Source of the DNA: Mycoplasma anserisalpingitidis
GTDB taxonomy: Bacteria > Bacillota_I > Bacilli_A > Mycoplasmatales > Metamycoplasmataceae
DNA length: 64,000 nt
Direction of reading: 5' to 3'
Assembly (NCBI RefSeq): GCF_007858495.1
Contig: NZ_CP041663.1
Coordinates: 744,001 to 808,000, forward strand
The number at the start of each line of letters is the position of its first letter. Within the stretch, counting starts at the first letter, position 1. Shown here one piece after another: positions 22,387-34,389 of this stretch. The position numbers and the translations under genes are program-made. The notes below the pieces were generated by a model. The model ran no database searches, was not told the DNA's origin, and was given only the letters and a program-made list of their open reading frames with translations.

Positions 22387-24036
22387 ATGAATCATTTAAA
22401 TATTTTTGCATTAGGTGGTTTAGACGAAAATGGAAAAAACTGCTATATTTTAGAATTCAATGATGAAATTTATATTATTAATTCAGGAGCTAAAATACCA
22501 ATTAATTCATCAAATGGTGTGGATACATTAATCCCAGATTTTACTTATTTGGAAAAAAACAAGGATAGGATTAAAGGAATCTTTATTTCGGATGTTAAAA
22601 ACGATAGTTTTAGTGCTTTACCTTGATTAGCAATGAAATTGCCTAAAATTAAAATTTATTCAAGTCCATTCAACAAAATTATGATTTTAGAAAGACTAAG
22701 TAAATATTCTATAAATCCTGAAAATGTCGAAGTTATTTCATTTAATAAAGAAGAAAAAGTAGGTAGTTTAACAGTTAAACCAATTATTGTTGCTGGTAGT
22801 TTACCAGGTTCAATTGGTTTTGATTTTATCACTCCTGATGGAGATATAATTTTCTTATTTAACTATGTTAAAGGTGATTTGGGAATTTATGGAAATACTA
22901 ATTTTGATGAAATTAAAACTAATATAAATAATAGAAATGTTATTGCAATAGTTACTGACGCTGGTCGTTCAAATCACAAAGGTTATGCAATTGAAAAAAT
23001 TAAATTGCCATTAAATTTAATTGAAGATTTCGAAAAAGCACTTCCAAATCAAAGAATAATTGTAGGTGCCTATGATGAAGAAATGGTTTCACTACACCAA
23101 ATCCTTGATTTAGCTAAAAAACACAATCGTCCAGTAATACCTTACGGAAAAACTTATGGGCAATTACTTTATTTAATCAAACAAGTTAAACCGGATTTAG
23201 AATTACCAACAATTCTTGATTATCGTTCATTAAACAAACATGAAAATGCGGTTATTTTAATTACTGGTGCGGTTGAAAGACTTTACAATCGTTTTTTAAG
23301 AATTACTGATAATAAAGATGTTTTATTGAAACTCAAAGCAACTGATAAGGTGATTATGATGGCTCCGCCAGTTAATGGACTTGAGTCCTTGCAAGCAGTT
23401 TGTTTAGATGAAGTAGCAAGAATTACTCCACAAATTACTGATGCATCTGATAAAGATTATTTTTTCCATAGACCAATTCAAAACGATATTATCGATTTAG
23501 TTGAAAAGTTAAATCCAAAATATATAATTCCAGTTCAAGGACTTTACAGACATCTTGTAGATATTTCAAATGCATTAGGTGAATACAAAGGAACTAAAAA
23601 AACTAAATCTTTAATATTACAAAATGGAAAGATAGCTCATTTTATTGATGGAGTTTTATTTAGTCAAAATGGAAAAATTAAGAATGTTGGTGATACTATA
23701 ATCGATGGTTTCGATGTAGGAAATATCTCTAGTGAAGTAATCAATGAAAGAGAATTACTTGGGCGCGATGGATTAATTTTAGTAGTTTTACATTTTAATT
23801 CAAAAACTAAAGAAATTAGCAATGATATGAAAATTGAATTTGTTGGTGTTATAGGTAAAGACGAAAAAGTTGAAACAACAAATTATGTAAAAGAAATTAT
23901 CTATGATGTTGTTGAAAATGAAGTATTTAAAGGTATTAAAGATTTACAAGAGAGACTTAGAAAGGTAATTCGTAAAAAAATATTTAAGTTAACTGATAAG
24001 GAACCTTTAATTGCTGTTTCTTTCACTATTTTATAG
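22387..24036 (+). CDS. RNase J-like protein lacking the metal-binding histidines
   Basis: 549 residues, ATG after AAAGGAAG; a TATAAT box lies about 50 bases upstream. Length, the opening IFALGGLDENGKNCYILE, the C-terminal GRDGLILVVLHFNSKTKEI and RLRKVIRKKIFKLTDKEPLI regions all match the metallo-beta-lactamase/beta-CASP RNase J family. The catalytic motif HxHxDH is replaced: residues 68-74 read SDVKNDS. HASGHA-type and IPVHGEYRHL motifs also read FHRPIQND and IPVQGLYRHL. It therefore looks like a non-catalytic RNase J2-like partner of an active RNase J encoded elsewhere, perhaps a scaffold in mRNA decay. One TGA (Trp) at 22624. Confidence 0.8.
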
Positions 24037-24041
24037 ATTAG

Positions 24042-24062
24042 AGTAGCTGAGCTACTTTTTTT
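24042..24062 (+). terminator. Terminator after the RNase J-like gene
   Basis: AGTAGC (24042-24047) pairs with GCTACT (24051-24056), loop TGA, followed by seven T. Confidence 0.85.
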
Positions 24063-24096
24063 ATTATCAAATAATCTATATTAAATTAAATTTGTT

Positions 24097-24102
24097 TATA
24101 AT
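24097..24102 (+). promoter_or_regulatory. -10 box giving a leaderless mRNA
   Basis: TATAAT ends six bases before the ATG at 24109; no ribosome site is present. Confidence 0.65.
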
Positions 24103-24108
24103 TTAGAC

Positions 24109-25605
24109 ATGATTAAAAATAGACGAAAATTTGAAAACTATTCATATTTAGAAGAAAAAAGAAGAACCAAAATTTCATCCCTTTTTAGGTTATTTAAAAA
24201 CAGAAAAGTTTTTAATGAACTAGACATCCCTTATGTAGAACAATTAAATGAAAACAATAGAATTCTAACTAAAAAATTAAACCTAAAATGACATATTTTA
24301 AGTTTGGTAATCATTTTTTTACTATTTGCCTATGCATTAATAGCTTCGATTGTTGAAGGATGATTTTTCTTGGATATTTATAAATATTCTATAGGTATGT
24401 ACTTTGGAAATTCTTTTATTATTTTACTAATTTTAAGTGCTACTTGAGTGATAACAAAGTTAGTGTTAAATAGGAAAAGCGAACGCGCTTTTACATTATT
24501 TTCACGAATTAGAAAAGTGAATGTCATTACACTTTTAGGAGTTATTAGAAAAATTTTAATTTTATTATTTTTCATCTTAACCCTTGGTGAGCATATAATT
24601 ATGCATTTTGTTTATAACTGATCTTTTGACTTTAATATTGGTTCAGTTAATTTATTCAAGCATGGATGATACTATATTTCAGGTTCAAATGTAAATTATC
24701 CAAATTCATTAAATAATATCGGAATGTTACTTGACTCCATTTACAACGTTTTTTATTACATTTCTGTTTCAAGTATACTCCCAATTTTTATTTGATTATT
24801 TTTGGTTTTATTTTTATTCATTCAAGCTATTCTAGTAGAACCTAAAAAAATATGAAAAGTTTACATGAGTAAAGGTAATTCACTTGAAAGTGTTAAAGAA
24901 TATATGAATAGTCGTCAAAGTGTTTTTGTTGTTACTAAAGGTGTTCAATTGTATTTTTACACTATGATGATTATTAAAGGATTAATCACTGATAAATTAG
25001 ATGTAATTAATTTTGCTGAATTAAAAATTAGAGTTATTGAAAAAACTATTGATAGTAAAAAAACTAAAGCAACAATTGATCTTAAAAGTGTAAGAAATAA
25101 ATTTGTTAACTTGGAAAATGAGAAAAAAACTGACTTAGATCAAATTATCATAAAAGAAAATGAGTTTATTGTTAATCAAACAATTAATGACAAACTTTCT
25201 AAACAAACTAAAGAAACTGGCGAAGAACAACAAGTGAATGTTTCAATTAATAAAAAAAATGATCAAGAACGTGTTGCTAATCCTAATCCATTAAATGCCT
25301 ATGAAACAACTTCTAATGGCACTCAAGAAAATATGTTTGAAGATATTTATGAAGAACCAATAAGTTATAATTCAACTTATGAAGATGCTTATGTTATAAG
25401 AGAAAATCAACCTAAAATTAATAATAATGCAAGTAATTCACCTTCTCAAAGTGTTAAAGAAGTTAAATTTGAGAAAGCAATTAAAAATAACACAAATCAA
25501 AAACCTAATTTAACTATTGAAGATGAAGATGAATTAGAAAGAGAAAAATTATTTAAAGAACTTGATGAATTTCTTGAATCAGTTGCTCCTAAAGATAAGA
25601 GGTAA
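24109..25605 (+). CDS. Membrane protein with long cytoplasmic C-terminal tail
   Basis: 498 residues; about seven TGA codons are Trp. A basic N-terminus of about 60 residues is followed by four hydrophobic segments (about 62-85, 98-115, 140-165 and 220-245). The remaining half is hydrophilic: VYMSKGNSLESVKEYMNSRQ, then a low-complexity stretch rich in Asn, Gln and Glu, ending in an acidic EDEDELEREKLFKELDEFLE helix. I do not recognise a family. It precedes a thioredoxin gene by two bases, so the two are co-transcribed. The tail could bind a partner in the cytoplasm, but that is inference. Confidence 0.75.
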
Positions 25606-25607
25606 TT

Positions 25608-25973
25608 ATGTTTAAAGAACTAATGTGGAATGAAGCTGAAAGTAAAATTGCAAGTACAAAAGACATTGTGTTTTTTGTTGAATTCACTACAAAATGATGC
25701 AATGATTGCAAGGTGATGAAACCTATTGTCGACTCACTTGCCGAACAATATGGTGAAGATACAAATATTCAATTTATTAAAATTGATGCTGAGGATTCTG
25801 AACTTTTTAGAAACTACACAAACAAGTTACAAATTCTCAAAGTTCCAACACATATGATTTTCTTAAATAATGAAATTATCAATAAAGGTTATGAATATTG
25901 ACCAAAAGAGATACTTAATTCTTGAATAGAAAAAGCACTCTCACTCATTGAAAAAGAAAAAATTGATTATTAA
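25608..25973 (+). CDS. Thioredoxin-like protein with WCNDC active site
   Basis: 121 residues. The thioredoxin fold is clear: FFVEFTTKWCNDCKVMKPIV with the redox pair in WCNDC (standard thioredoxin has WCGPC), IKIDAED, and the cis-proline loop KVPTHMIF. The WCxDC centre suggests a redox potential different from thioredoxin; TryX/TXNDC17-type proteins also have WCPDC. It has an AAGAGG site inside the end of the preceding membrane-protein gene. TGA codes Trp in the active site itself. A strong terminator follows. Confidence 0.85.
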
Positions 25974-25993
25974 AATCTCATCCACAAACTTTT

Positions 25994-26019
25994 ATCACCT
26001 GTTTTACGGTGATTTTTTT
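25994..26019 (+). terminator. Terminator after the thioredoxin gene
   Basis: ATCACC (25994-25999) pairs with GGTGAT (26008-26013), followed by seven T. Confidence 0.85.
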
Positions 26020-26169
26020 ATTGTCTAATATTCCAATTCATAAATATTTACCTTATTGAAGAAAGTAAACAGATACTTGACCACTCAAAATTGAAAATTA
26101 ATTTCATATAGATGTTTATCTAAAAAATAAAATATAATATATAAGTATAAATTTAGGAGGAATTATTTT

Positions 26170-28530
26170 ATGAAAAATAAATTAATATTAGGAGTTTCTG
26201 GAGCTTTAACAATGACTTCATTCATTGCTTTATCAGCTTCATGTGGTAGCTCTAGTCAAACAGAAAAACCAAAGGAAGACCCAAGCAAAGATCCTAGTAA
26301 AGATCCAAGCACAACTCCATCAAATCCAAATGTAGGTGGAAATGGTTCAGTTTTTGATGTGGATTATAATATTAACGATGAGTTTGTTCCTATTGCTAAT
26401 AAAAACAACTCAGCAGTTGCCGGATATTATGATCAAGATAGTGAAAAAATAAAAATTGGTGTAACTTGATCAAAAGGTAATAACCAATTCAAAATTTTAA
26501 AAGCATTAATTGAATATTATAATGCTCATGTAAAATCTGCAAGCGACAAAGAAATTCAACTTGACAATATTGGTTCTGCTTATGGTGAAGGTGGAAAAAA
26601 AGTTGACAACTTTTTAACCAGTCATGACGCAACAGGATCATATAACTTAATTTTTAACTATTCACCTAATGCAGCTAAATTAGCTGAAAAAGGTATGTTA
26701 CTTAACTTTAGAGATAAAGAGGAAGAATTTGATTTAAAGAAAACTTACTTTGATAAAAACTTCACTAAGGTTAGTGATAACGTTGAACACATTCAATATC
26801 CTAATGGATTCTGAGTTGTTCCAGGTTTCAAGAGTACAAATACTTTATCAATTAATCAACCTGTTTTAGCTTATATTCTTAAAAATATGGTTGAAAATGG
26901 TGCTACAGTGGATAAAGATTTTGAAGAGCTATATAACAAAATTCTTAAAGCTGGTTCTGCTGATGAAAAAGGTGTTGAACAAATATGAGGAACAACTGTA
27001 TCAAATGTTAAGGACCTTGTTAAAGGTTATGTAATTAAAAGTACAATTTTGACACAATATCAACAAATGTTACATTTCTCAGAAATTGCACAAAAAATGT
27101 TCACAAATTCTTCTAAAGCAAACACAGGTCTTCATGTAATGGGGATTGATGATGCAGCGGGAGTTTTCAATCAATCGATGTATTCACATGGTCTAATTAC
27201 TGATATGAATGAAGATGGACTTCACAAACTTGGTAAAGATAAAGGTGTTACAAAAGTTTTATTTGACAATATTAATAAAAACGATACTACAAAAAGAGCA
27301 GCTGAAGAAATTTTCAACTCAATTAAGAGTGCCCTTGAAGCAAATGGTTTAAAACTTTATGGTGATGGTGCTTATGCTTCGAATGACCAAGTTTACCACA
27401 AAATGGCTTTCTCAATTGGTTCAAGTGCAGGATACTCACACAACTACAACAATGCTGAAAAACAAATCAACTTCCAAGCTAGCTTAAGTGCAGGAGACAT
27501 TGAATTAGCTCTTACAAAAAATAATGTTTATAAACTTAATACTAGTGTTTCTGAAGAACATCAAAATAAAGGTGTAAAAACATACATTTCAAAATACAAC
27601 AATTTAATTTTCAGTTATTCAGCAAGTGTAAATGAAAATGAAGTTGGTGGATATGATTATAAATTTGCATCGCAAGAAGATGAAGAATTATTTGTAAAAA
27701 ATCAAAAATTAATCGATGCAAACAGAATTCTTTTAATTAGTGATGATAATGCATCAAAAACAGCTGAATTAGAAAAAGTACTTAGAGCTTTAGAAGTTAA
27801 TGCAAGTAATCAAGTAGCTTATTTAGGAAAAGTTGAAAGTATTAAAACAAAAGGAAGATTCGTTTACTTTATTGGATTTAAGGGTGAATCTACAAATGAT
27901 GGTGATTTAAAAGCTTCTGAAATTGGAACACTTAATTTATTGGATTCTAAAAATAAATTACTTCAAGTAATTGAAACATCAGGAGAAAAAATCTTAAGTC
28001 AATCAGAATTATTAGTTATGTCTACTCCATTGAAATGAAATGATGCTTCATCAAGATCAATTGTTTACACACAAGGTCCATCAATTATCGGAATTCATGG
28101 AACTACCGAAGATGACAAACAAACCAAAAAATTCGTTAAATGACTTTTAACTTCAATCGATAAATTCATTTTAGATAATACTAGTGATTTTAGTAAGAGT
28201 CTTAAAGATTTCTTTGCTAAAGAACATACAGCGGTTGAATATATTCAATATGTTGCTAACTACTTTATTCCTACAGCTAACTTCACAGAATTACCAGATA
28301 ATCAATTTGGTACAAACGCCGCTTTAAATGTTTCATTACAAATGTTCAAAAACGCTGCTTTAAATGATGATGTGTTTATTTTTGAAGAACCAGGAGCAAC
28401 ATTATCAGATAAATTTAGATCTCAAATTGTTTCGCAATTCAAAACTGTTCAAAATAAAATTGAACAAGGTAAATCGAATGAAATTGACTTTGTTAACGAT
28501 TTCGTAAATCAATTAAATCCTGAAAAATAA
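26170..28530 (+). CDS. P68-family surface lipoprotein (solute-binding)
   Basis: 786 residues after AGGAGG. Signal MKNKLILGVSGALTMTSFIALSASC with C25 as lipid anchor, then a short Asp/Pro/Ser/Lys repeat (PSKDPSKDPS, in-frame 12-base units at about 26278-26312). The mature protein resembles extracellular substrate-binding proteins: IKIGVTWSKGNNQFKILKALIEYYN, NYSPNAAKLAEKGMLL and GFWVVPGFKSTNTLS. Mycoplasma P68/P80-type lipoproteins occupy this position before a nuclease gene and ABC transporter genes. The likely role is binding the substrate (nucleic acid fragments or another polymer) for the transporter. First gene of the operon that runs to 35781. Confidence 0.82.
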
Positions 28531-28540
28531 CATTTTAATA

Positions 28541-28577
28541 AAAATATAATTTCTTATGTATAGGAAATTGTATTTTT
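28541..28577 (+). terminator. Hairpin between lipoprotein and nuclease genes
   Basis: AAAATATAATTTC (28541-28553) pairs imperfectly with GAAATTGTATTTT (28564-28576), followed by TTTATA. It may act as a partial terminator, giving more lipoprotein than transporter mRNA. Confidence 0.55.
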
Positions 28578-28594
28578 ATAAAGAAAGAAAACAA

Positions 28595-30022
28595 ATGTTT
28601 AAGAAAAAATACAAACTATTGTCTTCATTTATTAGTGTACCATTGGTAGTTTCTACAATTACATTATCTGCTTCATGCGATGGTTCAAAAAAAGATGAGA
28701 ATCCTATTGATACTAAACCAAGCAATCCTGAAACAAACGATAATTTAATAAAACCATTTAAACTTGTTTTAAATACAGATGAAAGTGGAACGCTTGGGAT
28801 GTTTAAAGATGAGAACAATAGAACAATTTCAAGAATAGATATACAAAATTTAATTGAGAAAAAACTAAAAGACATTGTTAACAATCATGTTGCAAATGTT
28901 AAAAGCAACAAAATATTTAATTCATGAAGTGAATTTGACTTTGAAAATAAATTAGGTTATTCGCTAAAAGAAATGTGGCCAGATTTAAAAATTGAGTTTG
29001 TTGGTGATGAACTTAAATTAGATGAACCTGGGCAATTATATTTGAATATTGTTAGTGAAATAAGTTACCCCGATACTGATACTGTAATTAAATCATTCGA
29101 CAAAAACACTTCTTCCTTAAAAGACATTAAACAAACATTAAGATTTCAAATTGTTTTTAGAAGTGGTTCTAAAATAGTAGTTATTAGAAACACAGACTTT
29201 CTTATTGATCTAGTGCAAGAGAAGTCGTTTAAGTCTATTGCTGAAGTTGAGAATTCAGCTTTAGGACAAGAAAAATTCAGACCAGTTAATATTGATTGAA
29301 ATAGTGAAATTTATAAACCATTAGTTATGAGAGGAAAAATTGTTTCTATTTCTGATGGTGATACAGCAACAATTAAACTTACTGAAGTGCCAACTAAATT
29401 CGAAGAAACTTATTCTGTAGGTTCGGAATATAAAGTTAGAATAGCATCAATAGATACACCTGAAAAAGCTGTTGGTTCTGGTTCAAGTTCAGTGAAATCA
29501 AAACCATTTGAATATACTTTTGCCGAATGATCAACAAAGTTTGCTGAAGAGAATTTAATGGGTCAAGATGTAGTGTTTTGATCTAATGGTGAAGAAGATG
29601 CTTATAAAAGACTAGTTGGAGACTTCTTTATAAACAAAAAAGATGACCCAAATGGTAATTATCAATATTCTTATTCAGCTGAAATTGTAAGAGCAGGATT
29701 GACATTACCTTATGATACAAAATCAGAGAATTTTCGTTCAACATATCAAAGTGATAAAACAGCATATAAAACCAAAATTTATCCAATAATAGCCGAAGCT
29801 GCTGAAGAGGCATTTATAAACCAAAATGGTTTCTATAAGTTTGTAAGTAATCCATTTGGAATACAAAAAACTATATACAGAAATAAAGAAAATTCAGGTT
29901 GAGATTTATTTTTCCGTCGTTCAGTGTTCACTAACCGTGGAGATTTATTTGAAATCCAACCCAAAATGCCATTTAGTATCTTAGATTGAATTAAAGAATT
30001 AGAAAATAACAAGGAAAAATAG
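28595..30022 (+). CDS. Thermonuclease-domain (SNase) lipoprotein
   Basis: 475 residues from the ATG at 28595, chosen because MFKKKYKLLSSFISVPLVVSTITLSASC is a clean lipoprotein signal with C28 in the lipobox. An in-frame ATG at 28556 would put 13 polar residues before it. The N-terminal half is unassigned; the C-terminal half is a staphylococcal-nuclease fold with SISDGDTATI, RIASIDTPEKA and AYKRLVGDFF, giving the metal Asp residues, the catalytic Glu and both Arg. The protein should cut DNA or RNA at the cell surface. M. hyopneumoniae mhp379 and M. genitalium MG_186 hold the same place next to ABC transporter genes. It ends two bases before the ATPase gene. Confidence 0.9.
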
Positions 30023-30024
30023 TA

Positions 30025-32109
30025 ATGGAAAAACAAAAAAATATTAAAAATAAGTACTCAATGTCTTTATTAACTGAAGAACAAATTAAAATTATTGAAA
30101 AACTTTCTGAAGATTCTGATAATAGAGATCAAGGGGAAATTCCTGCAATCGAACTTAAAAACTTATACATAGATTTTGGTGAAACATTGGCCGTTGATGA
30201 TGTTAGTTTTAAGATTCCAGAAGGAAAATTAGTTACACTTCTTGGGCCATCAGGTTCTGGTAAGTCTACTACATTAAATGCTATAGCTGGACTTCTTACA
30301 CCAACATCAGGTAAAATTTTATTCAGAGGAAAAGATGTTACTAGCTTTTCACCACAAAAAAGAAAACTTGGTTTTGTGTTCCAAAACTACGCACTTTATC
30401 CACATATGTCTGTTTATGCAAATATAGCATTCCCTCTTAAAAATGACTCTGCTTGAAAAAGCAATGTAGTTTTCAAAAAGAATTTAGCAAAAAATAAAAT
30501 ATTAGAAATCTATCTTAGAAAATTAGGGGCAACTAGCGAAGAAATTCAAGAACTTCACACAGCACATAAATGAACAAAAACTATTTCTGAAGAACTTACT
30601 TTTAGATTAAATAATATTAATGCTAAATTATCAAGCGAATTAGAAGTAGCACAAAGTAGATATAAATTAGTTTCTGTTCACGAAAATTCAGAATTATCAA
30701 AACTTGCAAAAGATATTCTTAAAAATCAATCATTAACTAAAAAAGAGACAAAACAAAAAATTAAGTTAGTTAAAGAAAAATTCAAGGAAAATAAAAACTC
30801 AGGATTAGTTCAATCTAATTTAACACATTCTGAAGTATTACAAAATCTTGATAAAAAATTATTAAAATTTAATCCATCAAAAAATATTGATGAAATCAAA
30901 AAACAAATCGAAGATGTTCAATCAGCTATTTTATCTTTAACATCGGTTGAATTTGATAATTTATTACTTTCTGAAAGAATTAAAGTAATTAAAGCAGAAG
31001 GTAAACTTATTTCACTTGTAATGAAATATAAATACCAAATTAATTCTTTAAAAATTAGAGAAAAATACAAAGAAGAAAAAATAGTTGAGAAAAACAATTA
31101 TGAAAAAGCAAGAGTTGATTATAAATTGGCTTATGCTGAAAATGAAGAGTTAAAAACATTAAAATCTTACGATAAAACATTAGCAAAATTAGTAAGAAAT
31201 AACTATAATCACGTTAAGAAAACTTTATTAGCTAAGTATCCAACATTGGATAAAGTTATGAAAGAAGATGCTTCTCAAGGTCGCCAAATGTTAGACACAA
31301 ATGAAAAAGAAGCTATCAAGGAATATACAAAAGACATTGTGTCTATTCGCCAAGCAATTCATAATGAAGTTATGGAAGTTGCAAAACGTGTTGAAATAAT
31401 TCCTATCCTTCAAAAGAAACCTACCCGTTTATCAGGTGGTCAACAACAACGTGTATCAATTGCACGTGCTATTGTTAAAAAACCTCAAATATTATTAATG
31501 GATGAGCCTCTTTCAAACTTAGATGCCAAATTACGTATTTCTACCCGCCAATGAATTCGTGAAATTCAGCAATCTCTTGGAATTACAACTGTTTTTGTTA
31601 CACATGACCAAGAAGAAGCTATGAGTATTAGCGATATAGTTATCTGTATGTCTATGGCTAGAGTTCAACAAATGGGTTCACCAATGGAACTTTATAATAG
31701 ACCTAAAAACCAGTTCGTCGCTAGATTTTTAGGGATGCCTGAAATGGGTCTATTCCCTGCTAAATATGAAAAAGGTGAAATTTATATCGATAAAACAGTT
31801 ATATCAAATATCGATATTAAAGATAAAGAAAGTGCACAACTTAACATAGGTGTACGTTCAGAAGATTTTGAAATAGTTAAAACAAAATCTAGAGCTGACT
31901 TTACAGGTATAGTAAAAGTTGTTGAAAACTTTGGAAAAGAAAGTAAATTAATTGTTGACGTTCCAAATATCGGTAAAATTAATTTCTTACTTGATAATAG
32001 AATGCACTATGAATTAGGACAAGATATTTACTTTAATCTTCCAAAAGATAGACTTCACATTTTTGATGCAATAACTGAAGAGAGATTACAATATGAAGTT
32101 AAAAAGTAA
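30025..32109 (+). CDS. ABC transporter ATPase (UgpC/MalK-like) with ~280-residue insert
   Basis: 694 residues, nearly twice the usual length. The ATPase core is intact: Walker [11 protein letters not shown]-loop [20 protein letters not shown], signature LSGGQ at 469-473, Walker [13 protein letters not shown]-loop [10 protein letters not shown] and a C-terminal regulatory OB domain. Between Q-loop and signature, residues about 145-450 are an insertion rich in Lys, Glu and Leu with heptad-like helices, likely a long coiled coil. M. genitalium MG_187 (UgpC) and its relatives carry a similar insert. The ATPase drives the two permeases that follow; the first overlaps it by 17 bases. The insert would project near the coupling helices. 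Confidence 0.9.
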
Positions 32110-33151
32110 TTCTTCTTATGCAAAAATTGGTGAAAAATTTAAACCCTTATTTAACTGATCACTCAGAAAACAATCAGTTTCAAAATCAAATGTATCAACA
32201 ACAGTTTTAGACAAAAGAACTCCATTTTACGTTCCTTTTGTTCTATTATTACCTGCTTTAATATTAATTTTCATGTTCACTATTGTTCCAATGATTTATA
32301 ACATCATAAACTCATTTTCTGATAGTGTTACATTAAAATTCACACTTAAAAACTATATTCAAACTTTTTCATCATTAGAATATGCTATAGGTTTTAGAAA
32401 CTCATTTATTTATGGAATTTTAGTTTTACCATTTGTTTTGATGATTTCATTAGTCATTTCGTCAGTTATAGCTAAACTTTATAGAAAATGAGCAAGAGGA
32501 TTCTGACAAACAGTATTCTTTATGCCATATATTACTAATGGTGTTGCCATCTCACTTACATTTATTCAAGTTTTTGAACAAAAAGGTGTTTTAAACCAAA
32601 TTATAGGTACTGACATCGCTTGATTAAAAGAAGGTTCACCAGATGGTTTTCATGCAGTTATTGCATTAATAATTAACGGAGTATGAAGTGGATTAGCATT
32701 TAATATTCTTATTTTTACTACAGCTATGCTTTCAGTAGATAAAAATTTATACCACTCAGCTTCAATTGATGGTACTGGAGGAGTGAAACAATTCTTCTCA
32801 ATTACTTTACCATCGATCAAATCTACGATTAACTTTTTAATAACACTGGGAATAATTGGTGGAATTAAAGTTTTCCCACTTGCATTATTTGAGAATAAAC
32901 CTACTGATGCTACAGCTAATGGTGCGTCAACATTGATGTTATACATCTATCAAAAAACCCAAGAAGGAAACCTATATATTTCTGGAGCATCAAGTATAGC
33001 ATTATTTATTATTGGAGTTACATTCTCATCAATCATACGTGGTGGATTCTTTGCGGCACAAACTACATTAAATTACTTAGGAGAAAGAAATGTTTGAGTT
33101 AAAGTTGAAATGACAAAACATACTAATAAAGAGACGCTTAAGAAGAAATAA
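32093..33151 (+). CDS. ABC transporter permease (UgpA/MalF-like)
   Basis: 352 residues. The ATG at 32093 lies inside the ATPase gene (17-base overlap); the region between is otherwise open in this frame. About six membrane segments follow a basic N-terminal tail of about 45 residues. The binding-protein-dependent transport motif (EAA loop) is present as YHSASIDGTGGVKQFFSITLPSIKSTI. Overlaps the next permease gene by 62 bases. Substrate not readable; the surface nuclease and lipoprotein in the operon suggest nucleotide or nucleic-acid import. Annotated as glycerol-3-phosphate permease in some mycoplasmas, which the context does not support. Confidence 0.88.
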
Positions 33152-34109
33152 AGAAAAAGTAAGCGGTCAAGTTAGAGAAAGCTCGTTATTTAATGTCGCA
33201 TCTATTTCACTCCTTAAATTATTACTTTTATGTTTATTCGGTGTAATAATTTTATTCCCATTCTTCTTAATGATTTCATTTTCATTTTTCTCATGAAATG
33301 AAGCATTAAATCTAAAAAATGACTTTAGAATTTTACCTTCATTTAATGATTCATACTTCATGATAGATGGGAAAGACGTACCATTAACTTGAAGTGAAGG
33401 TATTAGATTTAACTATATGACTGCTATAAAAAATGAAGGTTATTGAACAGCAGTCTCAATAACAGGGTTAAATGTTTTACTTTCAGTTGTACTTAAAGTA
33501 TTTATCACAATTCTAATGGGATATGCTTTTTCTCTTAGAAACTGAAGAGGTAAAGAATTTGTTTGATTCTGTGCTTTAGCACTTCTAGTTTTACCTGAAG
33601 TAGCTCTTCTTTCTGGTCAATACAAGGTTGTTCGTGACACTCGTATGAACGAAACCACAGTAGGATTTTTATTCACAATCGCCTTACCATTCGTAGCTTC
33701 AATATTCAATGCAACTATGTACAAAAATGCTTTTGAATCAATTCCAGGTAGAATTAAAGAAGTTGCTTTGGTTGATGGAGCTGTTGGTGCTAAATATTTA
33801 TTTAAGATTGCCATCCCTATGGTAACACCTACAACTTGAACTATTGTTATTCTTACAGCTATTGCTTCATGAAATACATATTTATGAGCTTCTATTGTAG
33901 TGTTTGGAGATAGTGATAATCTTAAAGTTGTTTCAGTTTGATTATTCAAAGCTGGTCTTGTTTATAATGGCGATGAACCAATGACACTTCAATCTATTAA
34001 AATGGCAGGAGCAATTCTCGTTAACATTCCTATGTTTATTGCATACTTTGTATTTAGAAAAAGAATTATGAATGCCGTTTCTAGACAAGGTTCAACAATT
34101 AAAGGATAA
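33090..34109 (+). CDS. ABC transporter permease (UgpE/MalG-like)
   Basis: 339 residues. Start ATG 33090 is chosen because AGGAG lies at 33079-33083 and the preceding gene is still open, giving a 62-base overlap. About six membrane segments; the EAA loop reads FESIPGRIKEVALVDGAVGAKYLFKIAIPMV. A large extracytoplasmic loop after the first membrane segment (ILPSFNDSYFMIDGKDVPLTW) is present, as in MalG-like permeases of mycoplasmas. Partner of the preceding permease in one transporter. Confidence 0.88.
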
Positions 34110-34112
34110 TTT

Positions 34113-34388
34113 ATGAAAAATTATAAAGTTAAAATCGTTATCTGAAGTGTTGTATTATTAGTTTCTATCATCGCTATTATTCTTTTATCAATTAATATTC
34201 ATCAATTAAAGGAAACAATGGATTTATTCAACGTTGTTGAATTAGATTCTCAAATTCAAAGTACATATAAACTTATTAGAGCATATAGTATAGGAGGGTT
34301 AGCATTTGCATTGATTCTATTTGTATTATCGAGTGTAATTACATACGCTGGTTTCAAATCGTGAAGATATGTTGAAATGTTTGGATAA
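34113..34388 (+). CDS. Small two-helix membrane protein
   Basis: 91 residues. Hydrophobic segments at about 8-26 and 60-80 with a polar 30-residue loop between. It starts three bases after the permease stop and ends one base before the next lipoprotein gene, so it is part of the operon. It may be an accessory subunit of the transporter. I do not recognise the family; it is too short to appear as an open frame under the standard code because of TGA Trp codons. Confidence 0.7.
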
Positions 34389-34389
34389 A

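Noticed and set aside
26278-26312. Short tandem repeats in the P68-type lipoprotein as a phase-variation site
   Set aside because: The units are 12-base, in frame and only about three copies, so copy changes would not switch the gene off. No long homopolymer switch tract was seen in any promoter here.
32093-34109. Glycerol-3-phosphate transporter (UgpA/UgpE) as a firm function
   Set aside because: The permeases are only family-level matches, and the operon carries a surface nuclease and lipoproteins and no glycerol metabolism gene.
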